Shown here: positions 53,711 through 62,919 of the stretch, one piece after another
Numbering within the stretch: the first letter of the stretch is position 1
Layout: each line of letters opens with the position of its first letter
DNA from: Thermophagus xiamenensis
GTDB lineage: Bacteria; Bacteroidota; Bacteroidia; Bacteroidales; Marinilabiliaceae
DNA: 64,000 bases
Assembly: GCF_900112795.1 (NCBI RefSeq)
Contig: NZ_FONA01000016.1
Span: 1-64,000 of the forward strand
Direction of reading: 5' to 3'
Program-made: the position numbers and the translations under genes
Notes under the pieces: generated by a model
What the model was told of the DNA's origin: nothing
Seen by the model: the letters and a program-made list of their open reading frames with translations, nothing else
Databases searched by the model: none

Positions 53711-56257
53711 ATGCGAACTAAACTTTTTTTATTGATTTTGCTTTGGAATTGTTTCACTCTTTTTTCTCTCCTTGCTCAAAATAATAGCCACGCCTTTGTG
53801 GATGGGGAAGGTATATTGCGATGGAGTAACGACAGTTCGGAAATCCATGGCTTCGGTATCAATTATACCGTCCCCTTTGCGCATTCTTTTCGGATGGCCA
53901 TGCGGATGGGGATTTCGCATGAAGAAGCGATCAGACAGGATGTTTATCACTTTGCCCGCCTGGACATGGACCTTTTTAGGGTGCATGTGTGGGATACCGA
54001 AATTTCTGATTCCGTTGGCAATCTTTTGGAGAATGAGCATCTACGTCTCTTTGATTTTGCCGTAAAGGAGATGAAAAAACGGGGTATGAAATTTATTATC
54101 ACCCCGATTGCTTTTTGGGGTAATGGCTGGCCGGAGCCAGATGAGGAGACCCCCGGTTTTTCCCACCGGTACGGAAAAGCAGCCTGTTTAACCGATCCGG
54201 ATGCCATAATGGCTCAGCAACGTTATCTGAAACAATTTCTTAACCATGTGAATCCCTATACCGGATTGGCTTATAAAGAGGATCCTGACGTAATTGCCTT
54301 CGAAATATCCAATGAGCCTCATCATCATCAACCTAAGAAGGAGGTTCGGGAATACATAAATAAAATGGTGCAGGCCATGAGATATACTGGCACACAAAAA
54401 CCGATTTTCTATAACATGAGCCACAGTATCCATTTGGTGGATGCCTATCTGGAAGCCGATATTCAGGGCGGAACATTCCAGTGGTATCCTTCCGGGTTGG
54501 TGGCCGGCCATGCACTACGGGGAAACTTTCTTCCTTATGTTGATAAATATGTTATTCCTTTTGCCGGACATCCCGGATTTAAAAACAAGGCCAAAATAAT
54601 TTACGAATTTGATCCTGCCGATGTGTCCGGTAATTATATCTATCCTGCAATGGCGAGAACCTTTAGGGAGGCGGGGTTTCAACTGGCCACTCAGTTTGCT
54701 TACGACGCCATGTTTTTGGCACCTTATAACACCAACTACGGAACCCATTTTATGAGCTTGCCTTATGCTCCACAAAAGGCCATTAGTCTGAAAATTGCTT
54801 CAGCCGTATTTCATGAAGTGCCTATGAAGAAGGATTTTGGCAGCTATCCCGAAAACACGCGATTTGAAGGCTTCAGGGTCAATTATGAAAAGGATCTGGC
54901 GGAATATTTGTCGGAAACCCGTTTCTTCTATTCCAACCACACCCGTTCCGAACCTCCTGCGCCGGAACATCTGAAGGAAATTGCAGGTTTTGGATGCTCT
55001 CCTCTGGTGAAGTATTCGGGGACGGGCGCCTATTTTCTTGATAAATTGGGGAATGGCATTTGGCGACTCGAGGTAATGCCAGATGCTTACTGGTTGGACG
55101 ACCCTTATTCTCCGGTTAGCCCTAATCATCAAAAAGCTGCGGTAAATCATTCCTTACATGAGATGCAAATTATACTTCCCGATTTGGGAGAAAACTTTTC
55201 GGCTCAAAAAATTGCACCTTCCGCCAATAATGAATTAAAATGCGTCAACGGTAAATTGATGGTTTCACCGGGTGTATTCATCCTTCAAGCATGGGGTGCA
55301 AAGAGGAAGATTAATCCAACCGACTCCTACAAAAACATTCTTATCAATGAATATGTGGCGCCTGATACCAATTTAGATACAATCGTCATTAAAAACCTGA
55401 CGCCACCCAGGGCAATAGTTGCTGATTCTGCATACATATCCTTTAAAATCATTGCCTCACAATTGCCTAAGCAAGTAAAGGTTTTTATTAAACGTCACAG
55501 GCGTACCATCGAGATATCGGCTTTTAAAACAGGAAGCAACACTTATCAGGCCATGTTACCGGCAGAGTTGACCCAGGCGGGAAGAGTGGACTATTTTATT
55601 TCAATAAAAACGGAAGAAAACCGTTGGTTGACATACCCTTCGAACTTGGAGGGGAAACCGGATGACTGGGATTTTGTTGCGAAAAAAAACTTTCATATAG
55701 ATTTTTTGCCAGCCACAACCCCGATTCTTCTTTGGAAAGCCGAGAATCATTGGCCTAGAACCCTATCCGACGGAGTGGGGAATGTTGATCTGAAACCCTC
55801 GTTCAACGGCGATTATCTCCTATACCAAATTTCATTGCCTGAAACGAGGGAATTTGATGGATTGCCGCTTCATACTTTGAGATATTATTTCGGCAACGAC
55901 ATTAAGGGCTTAAGGACTCTTCTTAATGAAAAAGGTTATTTGATGGTTGAAGGACAGAACTTAGGAGACGATCAACCCGAATTGGAAATTGCGTTGGTCA
56001 CAAGCGACGGCTCTGTTAGAAGTAAAGTGATAAAATTGAATCGTTCAGATCAGAAATACAAAATCCCCCTTCAAACTATGCAGCCCGGAAAATTTGTTCT
56101 GATACCTCGTGCCTTTCCTTCTTTTCTTCCCTATTATGTAAATATAAATGAGCAGGTGCCATTTGATATTCATAATATTGAAATTGTAAGGATCTCTCTT
56201 TTAAATAATGAGTCTACAAATCTGCAATTTGGATTGCATAAGATATGGTTGGAGTAG
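53711..56257 (+). CDS. clan GH-A glycoside hydrolase, GH147-like or GH5-like
   Basis: 848 residues with a signal peptide (LLILLWNCFTLFSLLAQ) and no lipobox. The N-terminal barrel (about 25-400) has acid/base Glu202 in AFEISNEPHHHQ and nucleophile Glu299 in KIIYEFDPADV, the clan A geometry. The C-terminal half (about 470-848) is beta-rich, with at least two extra domains. Size and genomic context fit GH147 beta-galactosidases of Bacteroides galactan loci, but this is from memory and GH5-like families cannot be excluded. Probably periplasmic, finishing galacto-oligosaccharide breakdown. Confidence 0.75.
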   Translation: MRTKLFLLILLWNCFTLFSLLAQNNSHAFVDGEGILRWSNDSSEIHGFGINYTVPFAHSFRMAMRMGISHEEAIRQDVYHFARLDMDLFRVHVWDTEISDSVGNLLENEHLRLFDFAVKEMKKRGMKFIITPIAFWGNGWPEPDEETPGFSHRYGKAACLTDPDAIMAQQRYLKQFLNHVNPYTGLAYKEDPDVIAFEISNEPHHHQPKKEVREYINKMVQAMRYTGTQKPIFYNMSHSIHLVDAYLEADIQGGTFQWYPSGLVAGHALRGNFLPYVDKYVIPFAGHPGFKNKAKIIYEFDPADVSGNYIYPAMARTFREAGFQLATQFAYDAMFLAPYNTNYGTHFMSLPYAPQKAISLKIASAVFHEVPMKKDFGSYPENTRFEGFRVNYEKDLAEYLSETRFFYSNHTRSEPPAPEHLKEIAGFGCSPLVKYSGTGAYFLDKLGNGIWRLEVMPDAYWLDDPYSPVSPNHQKAAVNHSLHEMQIILPDLGENFSAQKIAPSANNELKCVNGKLMVSPGVFILQAWGAKRKINPTDSYKNILINEYVAPDTNLDTIVIKNLTPPRAIVADSAYISFKIIASQLPKQVKVFIKRHRRTIEISAFKTGSNTYQAMLPAELTQAGRVDYFISIKTEENRWLTYPSNLEGKPDDWDFVAKKNFHIDFLPATTPILLWKAENHWPRTLSDGVGNVDLKPSFNGDYLLYQISLPETREFDGLPLHTLRYYFGNDIKGLRTLLNEKGYLMVEGQNLGDDQPELEIALVTSDGSVRSKVIKLNRSDQKYKIPLQTMQPGKFVLIPRAFPSFLPYYVNINEQVPFDIHNIEIVRISLLNNESTNLQFGLHKIWLE

Positions 56258-56315
56258 TTTTGAACAAAACAATCTTTTTTTAGTTCTTTTGAAGAAATCT
56301 AAAAAATTAAAGGTT

Positions 56316-56735
56316 ATGAAAACAATAATCAAAAAAGACAAAGATTTGGCAGCATTGATATTGCGGATTGGATTTGGATTCTTTATAGCTTTTGGTCATG
56401 GCTTAGGTAAATTGCAAATGCTTTTGTCGGGGAATATCCAGTTTCCTGCACTTTTCGGCATTAGTCCAACAGTTAACCTGGTATTGGCAACACTGGCTGA
56501 ATTTGTGGCCGGAATAATGGTGCTTATCGGGTTTAAAACTCGATTGGCTACTATTCCTTTAATGATTACCATGGCTACAGCTGTTTTCATTGTTCATTTG
56601 AGTGATCCGTTATTTGCCGGCAGTGGCGGTGCCAGTAAAGAATTTGCCTTTTTATACCTTTTAGGTTTTGCCGCTATATTTTTCCTTGGATCAGGAAAGT
56701 ATTCGGTTGATGCAATTGGGGGACGACGTAGATAA
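56316..56735 (+). CDS. DoxX-family membrane protein
   Basis: 139 residues from the ATG at 56316 (MKTIIKKDKDLAALILRIGF); the frame continues upstream into the hydrolase gene without another sensible start. Four predicted transmembrane helices, with FIAFGHGLGKLQML and LAEFVAGIMVLIGFKTRLAT typical of DoxX/DoxD-like proteins. Function in this family is poorly defined; links to redox or thiosulfate metabolism exist for some members. It sits 58 bp after the galactan locus and is followed by a terminator; involvement with galactan is not implied. Confidence 0.88.
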   Translation: MKTIIKKDKDLAALILRIGFGFFIAFGHGLGKLQMLLSGNIQFPALFGISPTVNLVLATLAEFVAGIMVLIGFKTRLATIPLMITMATAVFIVHLSDPLFAGSGGASKEFAFLYLLGFAAIFFLGSGKYSVDAIGGRRR

Positions 56736-56876
56736 GTGGTTGAATTAATTAAAAATAAATGTTTTAATTCTTGGTGGTAAAATGAATACCACGAATAATT
56801 TGGCCTTGGAAATACAGTTATTAATAGGTTAAATTAATGAATTATAAGCCTTGAGGCTAAATGCATGTCGATTAAG

Positions 56877-56920
56877 AAATAGGTTATTCGGAGAAATTCC
56901 GGATGACCTATTTTGTTATT
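56877..56920 (+). terminator. terminator after the doxX-like gene
   Basis: Fifteen consecutive pairs between AAATAGGTTATTCGG and CCGGATGACCTATTT when G-U pairs are allowed in plus-strand RNA, with a short loop, then TTTGTTATTGTTTT. It lies 140 bp after the stop. A small stem GTGGTA/TACCAC (about 56774-56792) precedes it. The remainder of this 340-bp gap holds the lpxH promoter. Confidence 0.75.
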
Positions 56921-57044
56921 GTTTTAATTTGTATATTATTTGTTAATAATGCTCTAAAGAGATTTTTTGGGTGAAGGAAAGATGTTTTGAATTTTTGACC
57001 TACTAATTCGATTGAGTCTAAGAGGTTATAACACTATAGTCTTT

Positions 57045-57076
57045 TTGGTGAATCCAATTAAAAAAAGATATCTTTG
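57045..57076 (+). promoter_or_regulatory. promoter of the lpxH-like gene
   Basis: TTG at 57045-57047 and TATCTTTG at 57069-57076, 21 bp apart: both Bacteroidota boxes are present. Transcription should start near 57083, which rules out the TTG start codon at 57074. Confidence 0.62.
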
Positions 57077-57109
57077 CCCGCTGAAATTATTAAAAGTTAC
57101 TTCGTTTTG

Positions 57110-57862
57110 GTGCAGAAAAAAAACATATACTTTGCGTCAGATGTGCATTTGGGAGCACCGACCATAAAAGATTATCGCCAACACGAAAAGCGATTTGTAA
57201 GATGGCTCGACCAAATTAAAGAAGATGCTGATGAAATCTACCTTCTGGGTGATATTTTTGATTTTTGGTTTGAGTATAGACACGTTATACCTAAAGGTCA
57301 AACGCGTTTTTTAGGAAAGCTATGTGAATTGACCGATGCCGGGATATCAGTTCATTTTTTTACCGGCAACCATGATATTTGGGTTTTTGATTATCTGCCT
57401 CGGGAAATGGGAGTTGTGGTTCATACTGAACCCTATGTTACGACTCTTCACAATAAAAAATTCTATATGGCTCATGGTGATGGTTTAACACCTGATGAGA
57501 AAAGTTATAAACGTTTGAAAGCGGTTTTTACTAATCGCATGGCTCAACGATTGTTTCGGTGGTTACATCCCGACCTGGGGGTTGCTTTGGCGCGTTTTTG
57601 GTCACGTAAAAGCAGAGAGCGTAACCAACATTCTGAATTGGCCAAATTCCAGGGCGAGGAAAATGAATGGTTAATAAAATTCTCTAAAGAGATACTTAAG
57701 CAGGAACATTTTGACTTTTTTGTTTTCGGACATCGTCATGTGGCCATTGATCTCCCAATAGGAAACCATAGTCGAGTTTGTTATTTAGGTGACTGGGTTC
57801 GCTTATTTACTTATGCCGTGTGGGACGGAAAAACTTTTGAGTTAAAGCATTTCAAAAATTAA
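57110..57862 (+). CDS. UDP-2,3-diacylglucosamine diphosphatase-like phosphoesterase
   Basis: 250 residues from a GTG at 57110; no ATG is available, and the upstream in-frame TTG at 57074 is inside the promoter. Calcineurin-type metal motifs in order: FASDVHLG, LLGDIFDFWFEY, FTGNHDIW, MAHGDGL and FGHRHVAI, matching the LpxH group. It removes UMP from UDP-2,3-diacylglucosamine to give lipid X, on the way to lipid A, at the cytoplasmic face. The FabH-like gene follows 17 bp downstream. Confidence 0.9.
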   Translation: MQKKNIYFASDVHLGAPTIKDYRQHEKRFVRWLDQIKEDADEIYLLGDIFDFWFEYRHVIPKGQTRFLGKLCELTDAGISVHFFTGNHDIWVFDYLPREMGVVVHTEPYVTTLHNKKFYMAHGDGLTPDEKSYKRLKAVFTNRMAQRLFRWLHPDLGVALARFWSRKSRERNQHSELAKFQGEENEWLIKFSKEILKQEHFDFFVFGHRHVAIDLPIGNHSRVCYLGDWVRLFTYAVWDGKTFELKHFKN

Positions 57863-57879
57863 AAAACAGCTTATCAATT

Positions 57880-58965
57880 ATGGGTGGTTCAAAATTGTAT
57901 GCAGTAATAAAGGGGTCAGGAAGCTATGTGCCTCCTATTTCATTACCCAATAGTGCATTTGTGGACAGGAATTTTTTGAATGCAGATGGCACCAAGATAG
58001 AAACTCCTGGAAATGAAATAGTGATAAAGTTTGAACAAATTACCGACATTTCAGAGCGTCGATTGGCTGACGAGCAGCATGTTGCCTCTGATTTGGGGAC
58101 ATTTGCCGCTGAAGCAGCTCTAGAAAATGCCAATTACGACCGCGAAAAATTGGATTATATTATTGTCGCCCATAACCTGGGCGATATGGAAAGCGGGACT
58201 CTCTATCCTGATATTATGCCAACTCTCGCTTCTCGAATTAAGCAAAAACTTGGCATAAAAAATCCTCGAACTATTGCCTATGATATTACTTTTGGTTGTC
58301 CGGGTTGGACTCAGGCAATGATTCAAGCTAATTACTATTTGAAATCGGGAGATGCGCGCAGTGCATTGGTAATTGGTACCGATACTCTGAGCAGAGCGAT
58401 GGATCCTCATGATCGAGATTCATTAATTTTCGGTGATGGAGCAGGCGCGGTTGTACTCGAGGCTGTAGAAAGTGATGAACCTATTGGTTTGTTGAAACAT
58501 GTGGCGCGAACTGATACCGAAGAACATTTAAACCTCCTGAAAATGGGGGAATCTTATAATCCTGAACTAAAAAGGGGACCTAAGTATGTAAAGATGCTGG
58601 GCCGAAAGGTATATAATTATGGTCTTACCTATGTTCCTCTTGTTGCCAAGGAGTGTCTTGAAGTAAATAACTTGCATCTGAAAGATGTGAGCAAAATATT
58701 GATTCATCAGGCCAATGCCAAAATGGATGAAGCTATCCTGAAAAGAATTTTTAGATTATATGGCGAAAAAAATGTCGACTATAGTATTATGCCGATGACA
58801 ATTCGCTCGTTTGGCAACAGCAGTGTGGCAACGGTACCAACACTTTATGATTTAGTTGTAAAAGGAAAATTAGAAGGACATTCATTGAATTCGGGGGACT
58901 ATGTGATGATGACTTCCGTGGGAGCTGGGATGAATATCAATGCCTTTATGTATCGAATGCCTTAA
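57880..58965 (+). CDS. 3-oxoacyl-ACP synthase III family protein (FabH-like)
   Basis: 361 residues, thiolase fold. The Cys-His-Asn triad is seen in DITFGCPGWTQAMIQ (about 144), LIHQANAKMDEAIL and SFGNSSVATVPTLYDL. It is longer than E. coli FabH (317) and carries an extra early segment (residues 20-60), like many second FabH copies in Bacteroidota. It condenses an acyl primer with malonyl-ACP or a related unit; whether for general fatty acids or a special lipid is not clear. Its stop codon is 1 bp from the convergent ispD stop. Confidence 0.9.
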   Translation: MGGSKLYAVIKGSGSYVPPISLPNSAFVDRNFLNADGTKIETPGNEIVIKFEQITDISERRLADEQHVASDLGTFAAEAALENANYDREKLDYIIVAHNLGDMESGTLYPDIMPTLASRIKQKLGIKNPRTIAYDITFGCPGWTQAMIQANYYLKSGDARSALVIGTDTLSRAMDPHDRDSLIFGDGAGAVVLEAVESDEPIGLLKHVARTDTEEHLNLLKMGESYNPELKRGPKYVKMLGRKVYNYGLTYVPLVAKECLEVNNLHLKDVSKILIHQANAKMDEAILKRIFRLYGEKNVDYSIMPMTIRSFGNSSVATVPTLYDLVVKGKLEGHSLNSGDYVMMTSVGAGMNINAFMYRMP

Positions 58966-58966
58966 T

Positions 58967-59647
58967 TTATGTTTTGTTAATCAGGGCTTCAGCCACTTTT
59001 AAATCAAAAGGAGTGGTGATCTTGATATTTTCAAGATTACCCTCCACCAAAAAGATTGGGAAACCTGCTGCTTCAACTACTGATGCATCGTCGGTAAATG
59101 CATCGTTATAATTTAATTCATAAGCTTTGCAAATAATAGAACTTTTGAATACCTGAGGAGTCTGAACTAATCTGTAGTCAGAACGTTTTAGTCCAACGCT
59201 GGCTATGCCATTTTTTTCTATTTTTCTTAATGATTCTGATACGTTAATCACAGGAATTGCAGCTCCTTTTTCATCTGCAGCAGAAAAGCAGCGTTCTATA
59301 GTTTCTTGAGAAACAAAAGGGCGTACTCCGTCGTGAATTGCAATCAACTGTGAATCTCCAATATGTTGCAAACCATTTTTTACACTATGAAAACGGGTTT
59401 CACCACCAGCAACAAGGATATGTTTTTGAGTGAAATCATAGTTACGACATAAGGATTCCCAATAAGAAAACTGATTTTGAGGCAGCACTAATATTACCTT
59501 GAGGCTGTTATTCCAACTGAGAAACTTTTCTATGGTATGCATTAAAATAGGTCGTTGACCTATGGGTATAAATTGCTTAGGAATATCGGCGCCCATTCGA
59601 AGGCCTTGTCCGCCCGCTACAATAATAACACATTCTCCCCCCGGCAT
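58967..59647 (-). CDS. ispD: 2-C-methyl-D-erythritol 4-phosphate cytidylyltransferase
   Basis: 226 residues. Nucleotide-binding loop VIIVAGGQGLRMGADIPKQF near the N-terminus, then IAIHDGVRPFVS, SLRKIEKNGI and LVQTPQVFKS, and the C-terminal FTDDASVVEAAG and ENIKITTPFDL. It transfers CMP onto methylerythritol phosphate in the MEP pathway, the same route as ispH in this window. It starts 11 bp after ppa on the same strand. Confidence 0.96.
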   Translation of the reverse strand: MPGGECVIIVAGGQGLRMGADIPKQFIPIGQRPILMHTIEKFLSWNNSLKVILVLPQNQFSYWESLCRNYDFTQKHILVAGGETRFHSVKNGLQHIGDSQLIAIHDGVRPFVSQETIERCFSAADEKGAAIPVINVSESLRKIEKNGIASVGLKRSDYRLVQTPQVFKSSIICKAYELNYNDAFTDDASVVEAAGFPIFLVEGNLENIKITTPFDLKVAEALINKT

Positions 59648-59658
59648 TTTATGAAGTT

Positions 59659-60360
59659 TTAATATTTGGACAAGGCATTTCTCAAATCTTCAAATCGAGC
59701 TTCATAATCTTTTATCGATAAACGAATCACTTCACGGGCTTCTTCTGCGTTATACACATGCGTTATCTCTGATTCCCTATTCATGCCCGGCATGTCTTTA
59801 TATGTAAGGAAATAATGTTTTAATCGGCGAGTAACTAGTTCCGGTAAATCCGAAATATCTGTAAAATTGCCATATACCACATCCCCTTTCAAGACTGAAA
59901 TTATTTTATCGTCCGCGGCTGTGCCATCAATCATTCGCAATCCTCCAATTGGAATTGCTTCAGCAATGATATCCCCATGGGTGATATCTTTTTCGGTAAG
60001 AACACAAATGTCCAGGGGATCACCGTCGCCTTTGATTTCTTTTTTTCCGGTTTTTTCAGCACAAAAACCACCAACTAAATCACCGCAATAAGTTTGAGGA
60101 ATGAAACCATAAAGGGCCGGAACAACGTTTGAATATTTTTGAGGACGGTCAATCCTTAAATATCCACTTACTTTGTCAATTTCGTATTTAATAGTATCTG
60201 TAGGCACCACTTCTATAAAGCAGTTGACTATATCGGGTGCTTTATCTCCAATATCCACACCATGCCATGGATGTGATTTATATCTTAATCCCATAAGTCT
60301 TCCTATTGGATCCATTAAGCTGTTTGCAGACATAATGCGATCTTTTGTTTTTTTGGTCAT
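59659..60360 (-). CDS. ppa: soluble inorganic pyrophosphatase, class I
   Basis: 233 residues, longer than the roughly 175 of E. coli, as in many Bacteroidota. The active-site motif GDGDPLDICVLTEKDI is intact, with upstream YGFIPQTYCGD and downstream DKIISVLKGDVVYGN. It hydrolyses diphosphate to two phosphates and so pulls reactions such as IspD, whose gene follows 11 bp downstream and releases diphosphate. It complements the membrane pyrophosphatase at 31-33 kb. Confidence 0.94.
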   Translation of the reverse strand: MTKKTKDRIMSANSLMDPIGRLMGLRYKSHPWHGVDIGDKAPDIVNCFIEVVPTDTIKYEIDKVSGYLRIDRPQKYSNVVPALYGFIPQTYCGDLVGGFCAEKTGKKEIKGDGDPLDICVLTEKDITHGDIIAEAIPIGGLRMIDGTAADDKIISVLKGDVVYGNFTDISDLPELVTRRLKHYFLTYKDMPGMNRESEITHVYNAEEAREVIRLSIKDYEARFEDLRNALSKY

Positions 60361-60431
60361 AGTTTATAGCTAAGAACAGTTTATATGTTTAAAAAATTTT
60401 ATTTGTGTGAAATTTAATTTTTAAAAAGATG

Positions 60432-60439
60432 CAAAGTTA
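60432..60439 (-). promoter_or_regulatory. -7 box of ppa-ispD
   Basis: The minus strand reads TAACTTTG (TAnnTTTG), 72 bp before the ppa ATG and 13 bp after the comM stop. Confidence 0.48.
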
Positions 60440-60451
60440 ATAAAAAGAGTT

Positions 60452-61990
60452 TTACCCACCCCACGAAGCCCTGTCGAGGTTCCTATATTGTACAGCCTCT
60501 GCTACGTGATGGGCTTCAATGTTTTGAGCTCCTTCCAGGTCGGCAATGGTACGTGACACCTTCAGTATACGATCATAAGCTCTAGCTGAGAGGTCAAGTT
60601 TTTCCATGGCATTTTTTAATATAGCCTGTCCGTTTTTGTCGGGAGTGGCATATTTGGCTAAGAGACGACTATTCATTTGTGCATTGCAATAAACATTTTT
60701 TATTTTTTTGAACCGTTCGGTTTGAATAGCCCTGGCTTTGATGACCCGTTCTCTGATGGCATGGCTGGTTTCAGTTGGCTGCTGGTTAGTCAGCTTGTCA
60801 AAGGGTACGGGAACTACTTCGATGTGAATGTCAATTCTGTCGAGCAGAGGTCCGGAGATACGACTCAGATATTTCTGGACCACACCGGGACTACAGACAC
60901 ATTTTTTTTCGGGATGGTTATAATAACCACAAGGGCAGGGATTCATGCTGGCTACCAGCATAAAACTGGCGGGATAATTAACGCTGAAACGTGCGCGGGA
61001 AATAGAGATGGTGCGATCTTCCAAAGGTTGACGCATTACTTCGAGGACGCTACGCTTGAATTCTGGTAATTCATCCAGAAAAAGTACCCCGTTATGAGCC
61101 AGCGAAATTTCACCGGGCTGTGGATACGAGCCTCCACCCACTAAAGCTACGTCCGATACAGAATGATGTGGAGAACGGAAAGGCCTGCGAGTAAGGAGTG
61201 AAATATGTCCACCCAATTTTCCGGCTACAGAGTGTATTTTGGTTGTTTCGAGGGCTTCGTCAAGCGAAAGCGGTGGCAAGATGGTTGGTAATCGTTTGGC
61301 TAACATTGATTTTCCGGCTCCTGGAGGACCAACCATCAATACATTATGTCCTCCTGCGGCTGCCACTTCCAGGGCTCTTTTAACGGTATCCTGCCCTTTT
61401 ACATCGGCAAAGTCGATATCACTACGAGCTTGCTCTCTGAGAAATTCTGCATTAGTATCTACCACTTCTGCATGAAGAGGATTATTACCTGTAAGAAAAT
61501 CCACCACTTCATTGAATGAATCTACACCATAAACTTCGAGTCCTTTAACCACCGCGGCTTCACGTGCATTGGCACGTGGTACTATGAAGCCTTTAAAACC
61601 GTCGGCCTTGGCTTTAATGGCTATAGGTAAGGCGCCTTTAATGGGATGTACCGAGCCATCGAGCGATAGTTCTCCCATCATCATATATTCACCTATACGA
61701 GAAGATTTGATCTGTTCATCGGCTGCCAGAATGCCCACGGCAATTGGTAAATCATAGGCAGATCCTTCTTTCCGGGTGTCGGCAGGCGCCATGTTGACCA
61801 CTATCCGCTTCCCCGGCCATTTGAAGCCCGTCTCTTTAAATACCGATTCAATACGCTGTTGACTTTCTTTTACTGCATTATCGGGCAATCCGACCAAAAA
61901 AAACTTGATGCCTCGGGTAACATTTACTTCGATGGTTATGGTTATGGCATCGATACCTGTTACAGCAGCTCCGAAAGTTTTTATTAGCAT
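60452..61990 (-). CDS. YifB/ComM-family Mg-chelatase-like AAA+ ATPase
   Basis: 512 residues from the ATG at 61990 (MLIKTFGAAVTGIDAITITI); codons before it are not family-like. An N-terminal ChlI/Lon-protease-like fold (about 1-165) is followed by an AAA+ core with Walker A GPPGAGKSMLAKRLP (about 218-232) and Walker B VLFLDELPEF, and a C-terminal domain with a four-cysteine zinc motif (CPCGYYNHPEKKCVC). ComM relatives act as hexameric helicases for branch migration during DNA uptake and recombination. Family clear; competence in this organism unknown. Confidence 0.93.
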   Translation of the reverse strand: MLIKTFGAAVTGIDAITITIEVNVTRGIKFFLVGLPDNAVKESQQRIESVFKETGFKWPGKRIVVNMAPADTRKEGSAYDLPIAVGILAADEQIKSSRIGEYMMMGELSLDGSVHPIKGALPIAIKAKADGFKGFIVPRANAREAAVVKGLEVYGVDSFNEVVDFLTGNNPLHAEVVDTNAEFLREQARSDIDFADVKGQDTVKRALEVAAAGGHNVLMVGPPGAGKSMLAKRLPTILPPLSLDEALETTKIHSVAGKLGGHISLLTRRPFRSPHHSVSDVALVGGGSYPQPGEISLAHNGVLFLDELPEFKRSVLEVMRQPLEDRTISISRARFSVNYPASFMLVASMNPCPCGYYNHPEKKCVCSPGVVQKYLSRISGPLLDRIDIHIEVVPVPFDKLTNQQPTETSHAIRERVIKARAIQTERFKKIKNVYCNAQMNSRLLAKYATPDKNGQAILKNAMEKLDLSARAYDRILKVSRTIADLEGAQNIEAHHVAEAVQYRNLDRASWGG

Positions 61991-62109
61991 GGTTAAGTTT
62001 TTGAACAGAAAGTTAAATAAAAAAATCTGACTAATAAAGTTTGTCTTTTTGATTTTCGTATATGTGCTTATTTGGTTTGAAACCAAAATATGAAAATAAT
62101 TTAAACAAG

Positions 62110-62362
62110 TACAATGGGTTAGAGGTTTAATAGGTGTAAAGTATAGTTTTTTAGGGATAAAACGAGCATGACCAAACGGATTTGCTACAACAAGAACAGG
62201 TATAAAATATATTTAGGCAGAAGTACTCAGACCGAAGGTAGAAGAAGTTTCTAGTGGTTAGTCAACAGTCATTAGTGATTAGTGTTGATTGCCTAATGCT
62301 AATGTCTGTTTTTAAGAGCCGGTATTTCAGGGGAATAACTAATTTTTATACGAAAAAAGAGA
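62110..62362. repeat. dispersed modular repeat, copy 6
   Basis: Half-B comes first (GGATAAAACGAGCATGACC ... CAGGTATAAAATATAT), then the A flank (GACCGAAGGTAGAAGAAGTT), module A (TTAGTCAACAGTCATTAGTG ... CCTAATGCTAATGTC) and a decayed S (GGAATAACTAATTTTTATACG). The A-after-half-B order matches copy 5 and suggests A sits inside B. It fills most of the 427-bp gap; the rest (62363-62477) shows nothing else. Confidence 0.78.
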
Positions 62363-62477
62363 AGTGGGTTTTTACTTTATGATTATTGGTCCGTTAAAAA
62401 GGGAAATAGGATTATTGACTTTTGTACTTATGATGGCCATTAGAGGAATAAATCACTAAAGAATTATTGTTATTTAT

Positions 62478-62485
62478 TATTTTTG
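62478..62485 (+). promoter_or_regulatory. -7 box of the small membrane protein/mutL transcript
   Basis: TATTTTTG (TAnnTTTG), 28 bp before the ATG at 62514. No well-placed TTG at -33. Confidence 0.48.
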
Positions 62486-62513
62486 TATCTTTTATGGAAC
62501 TAAAGACCATTTT

Positions 62514-62843
62514 ATGAGATTGATATTTTTCAAAATACCAAGTCATCGGAGGTTTGATTATGATCCGATTTATTACGATCCGGCAAAGGAGAAGAGGGAA
62601 GAGCGGGAGCGTCGGATTCGGAAAGAGTTGGGTCTATCTAAGGAAGAAGGGCAAGAAAACAGAGCCTATGCTGAAAGAATCAGAGGCGGCATGCGCCGTC
62701 GGATAAAGTCTCATTTTGAAGTTACCAGAAGTGAGCGGAAAAAATCCAATTTACGCTTGATTATTATCCTTATACTATTAATAGCTTTGTTTTATTATTT
62801 GATGGATTCGGCTTATCAATGGTATGAGCAATTTTTCATGTAA
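62514..62843 (+). CDS. small membrane protein upstream of mutL
   Basis: 109 residues. A basic, helix-forming N-terminal two thirds (YDPAKEKREERERRIRKELG then RIRGGMRRRIKSHF) is followed by one transmembrane helix (LRLIIILILLIALFYYLM, about 79-96) and a short tail. I recognise no named family. It shares its strand and probably its transcript with mutL (76 bp gap), but no repair role can be read from it. Confidence 0.78.
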   Translation: MRLIFFKIPSHRRFDYDPIYYDPAKEKREERERRIRKELGLSKEEGQENRAYAERIRGGMRRRIKSHFEVTRSERKKSNLRLIIILILLIALFYYLMDSAYQWYEQFFM

Positions 62844-62919
62844 ACTTTTTCTTTGCCGTTGATTTTAGGAGATTCTCGCAAGGTTTGAGTGAAAAAACAA
62901 AATCAGAGAAGAAAATTCC

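Noticed and set aside
57074-57109. TTG start giving a 262-residue LpxH-like protein
   Set aside because: The codon lies within TATCTTTG of a well-formed promoter and the extra residues are not family-like.
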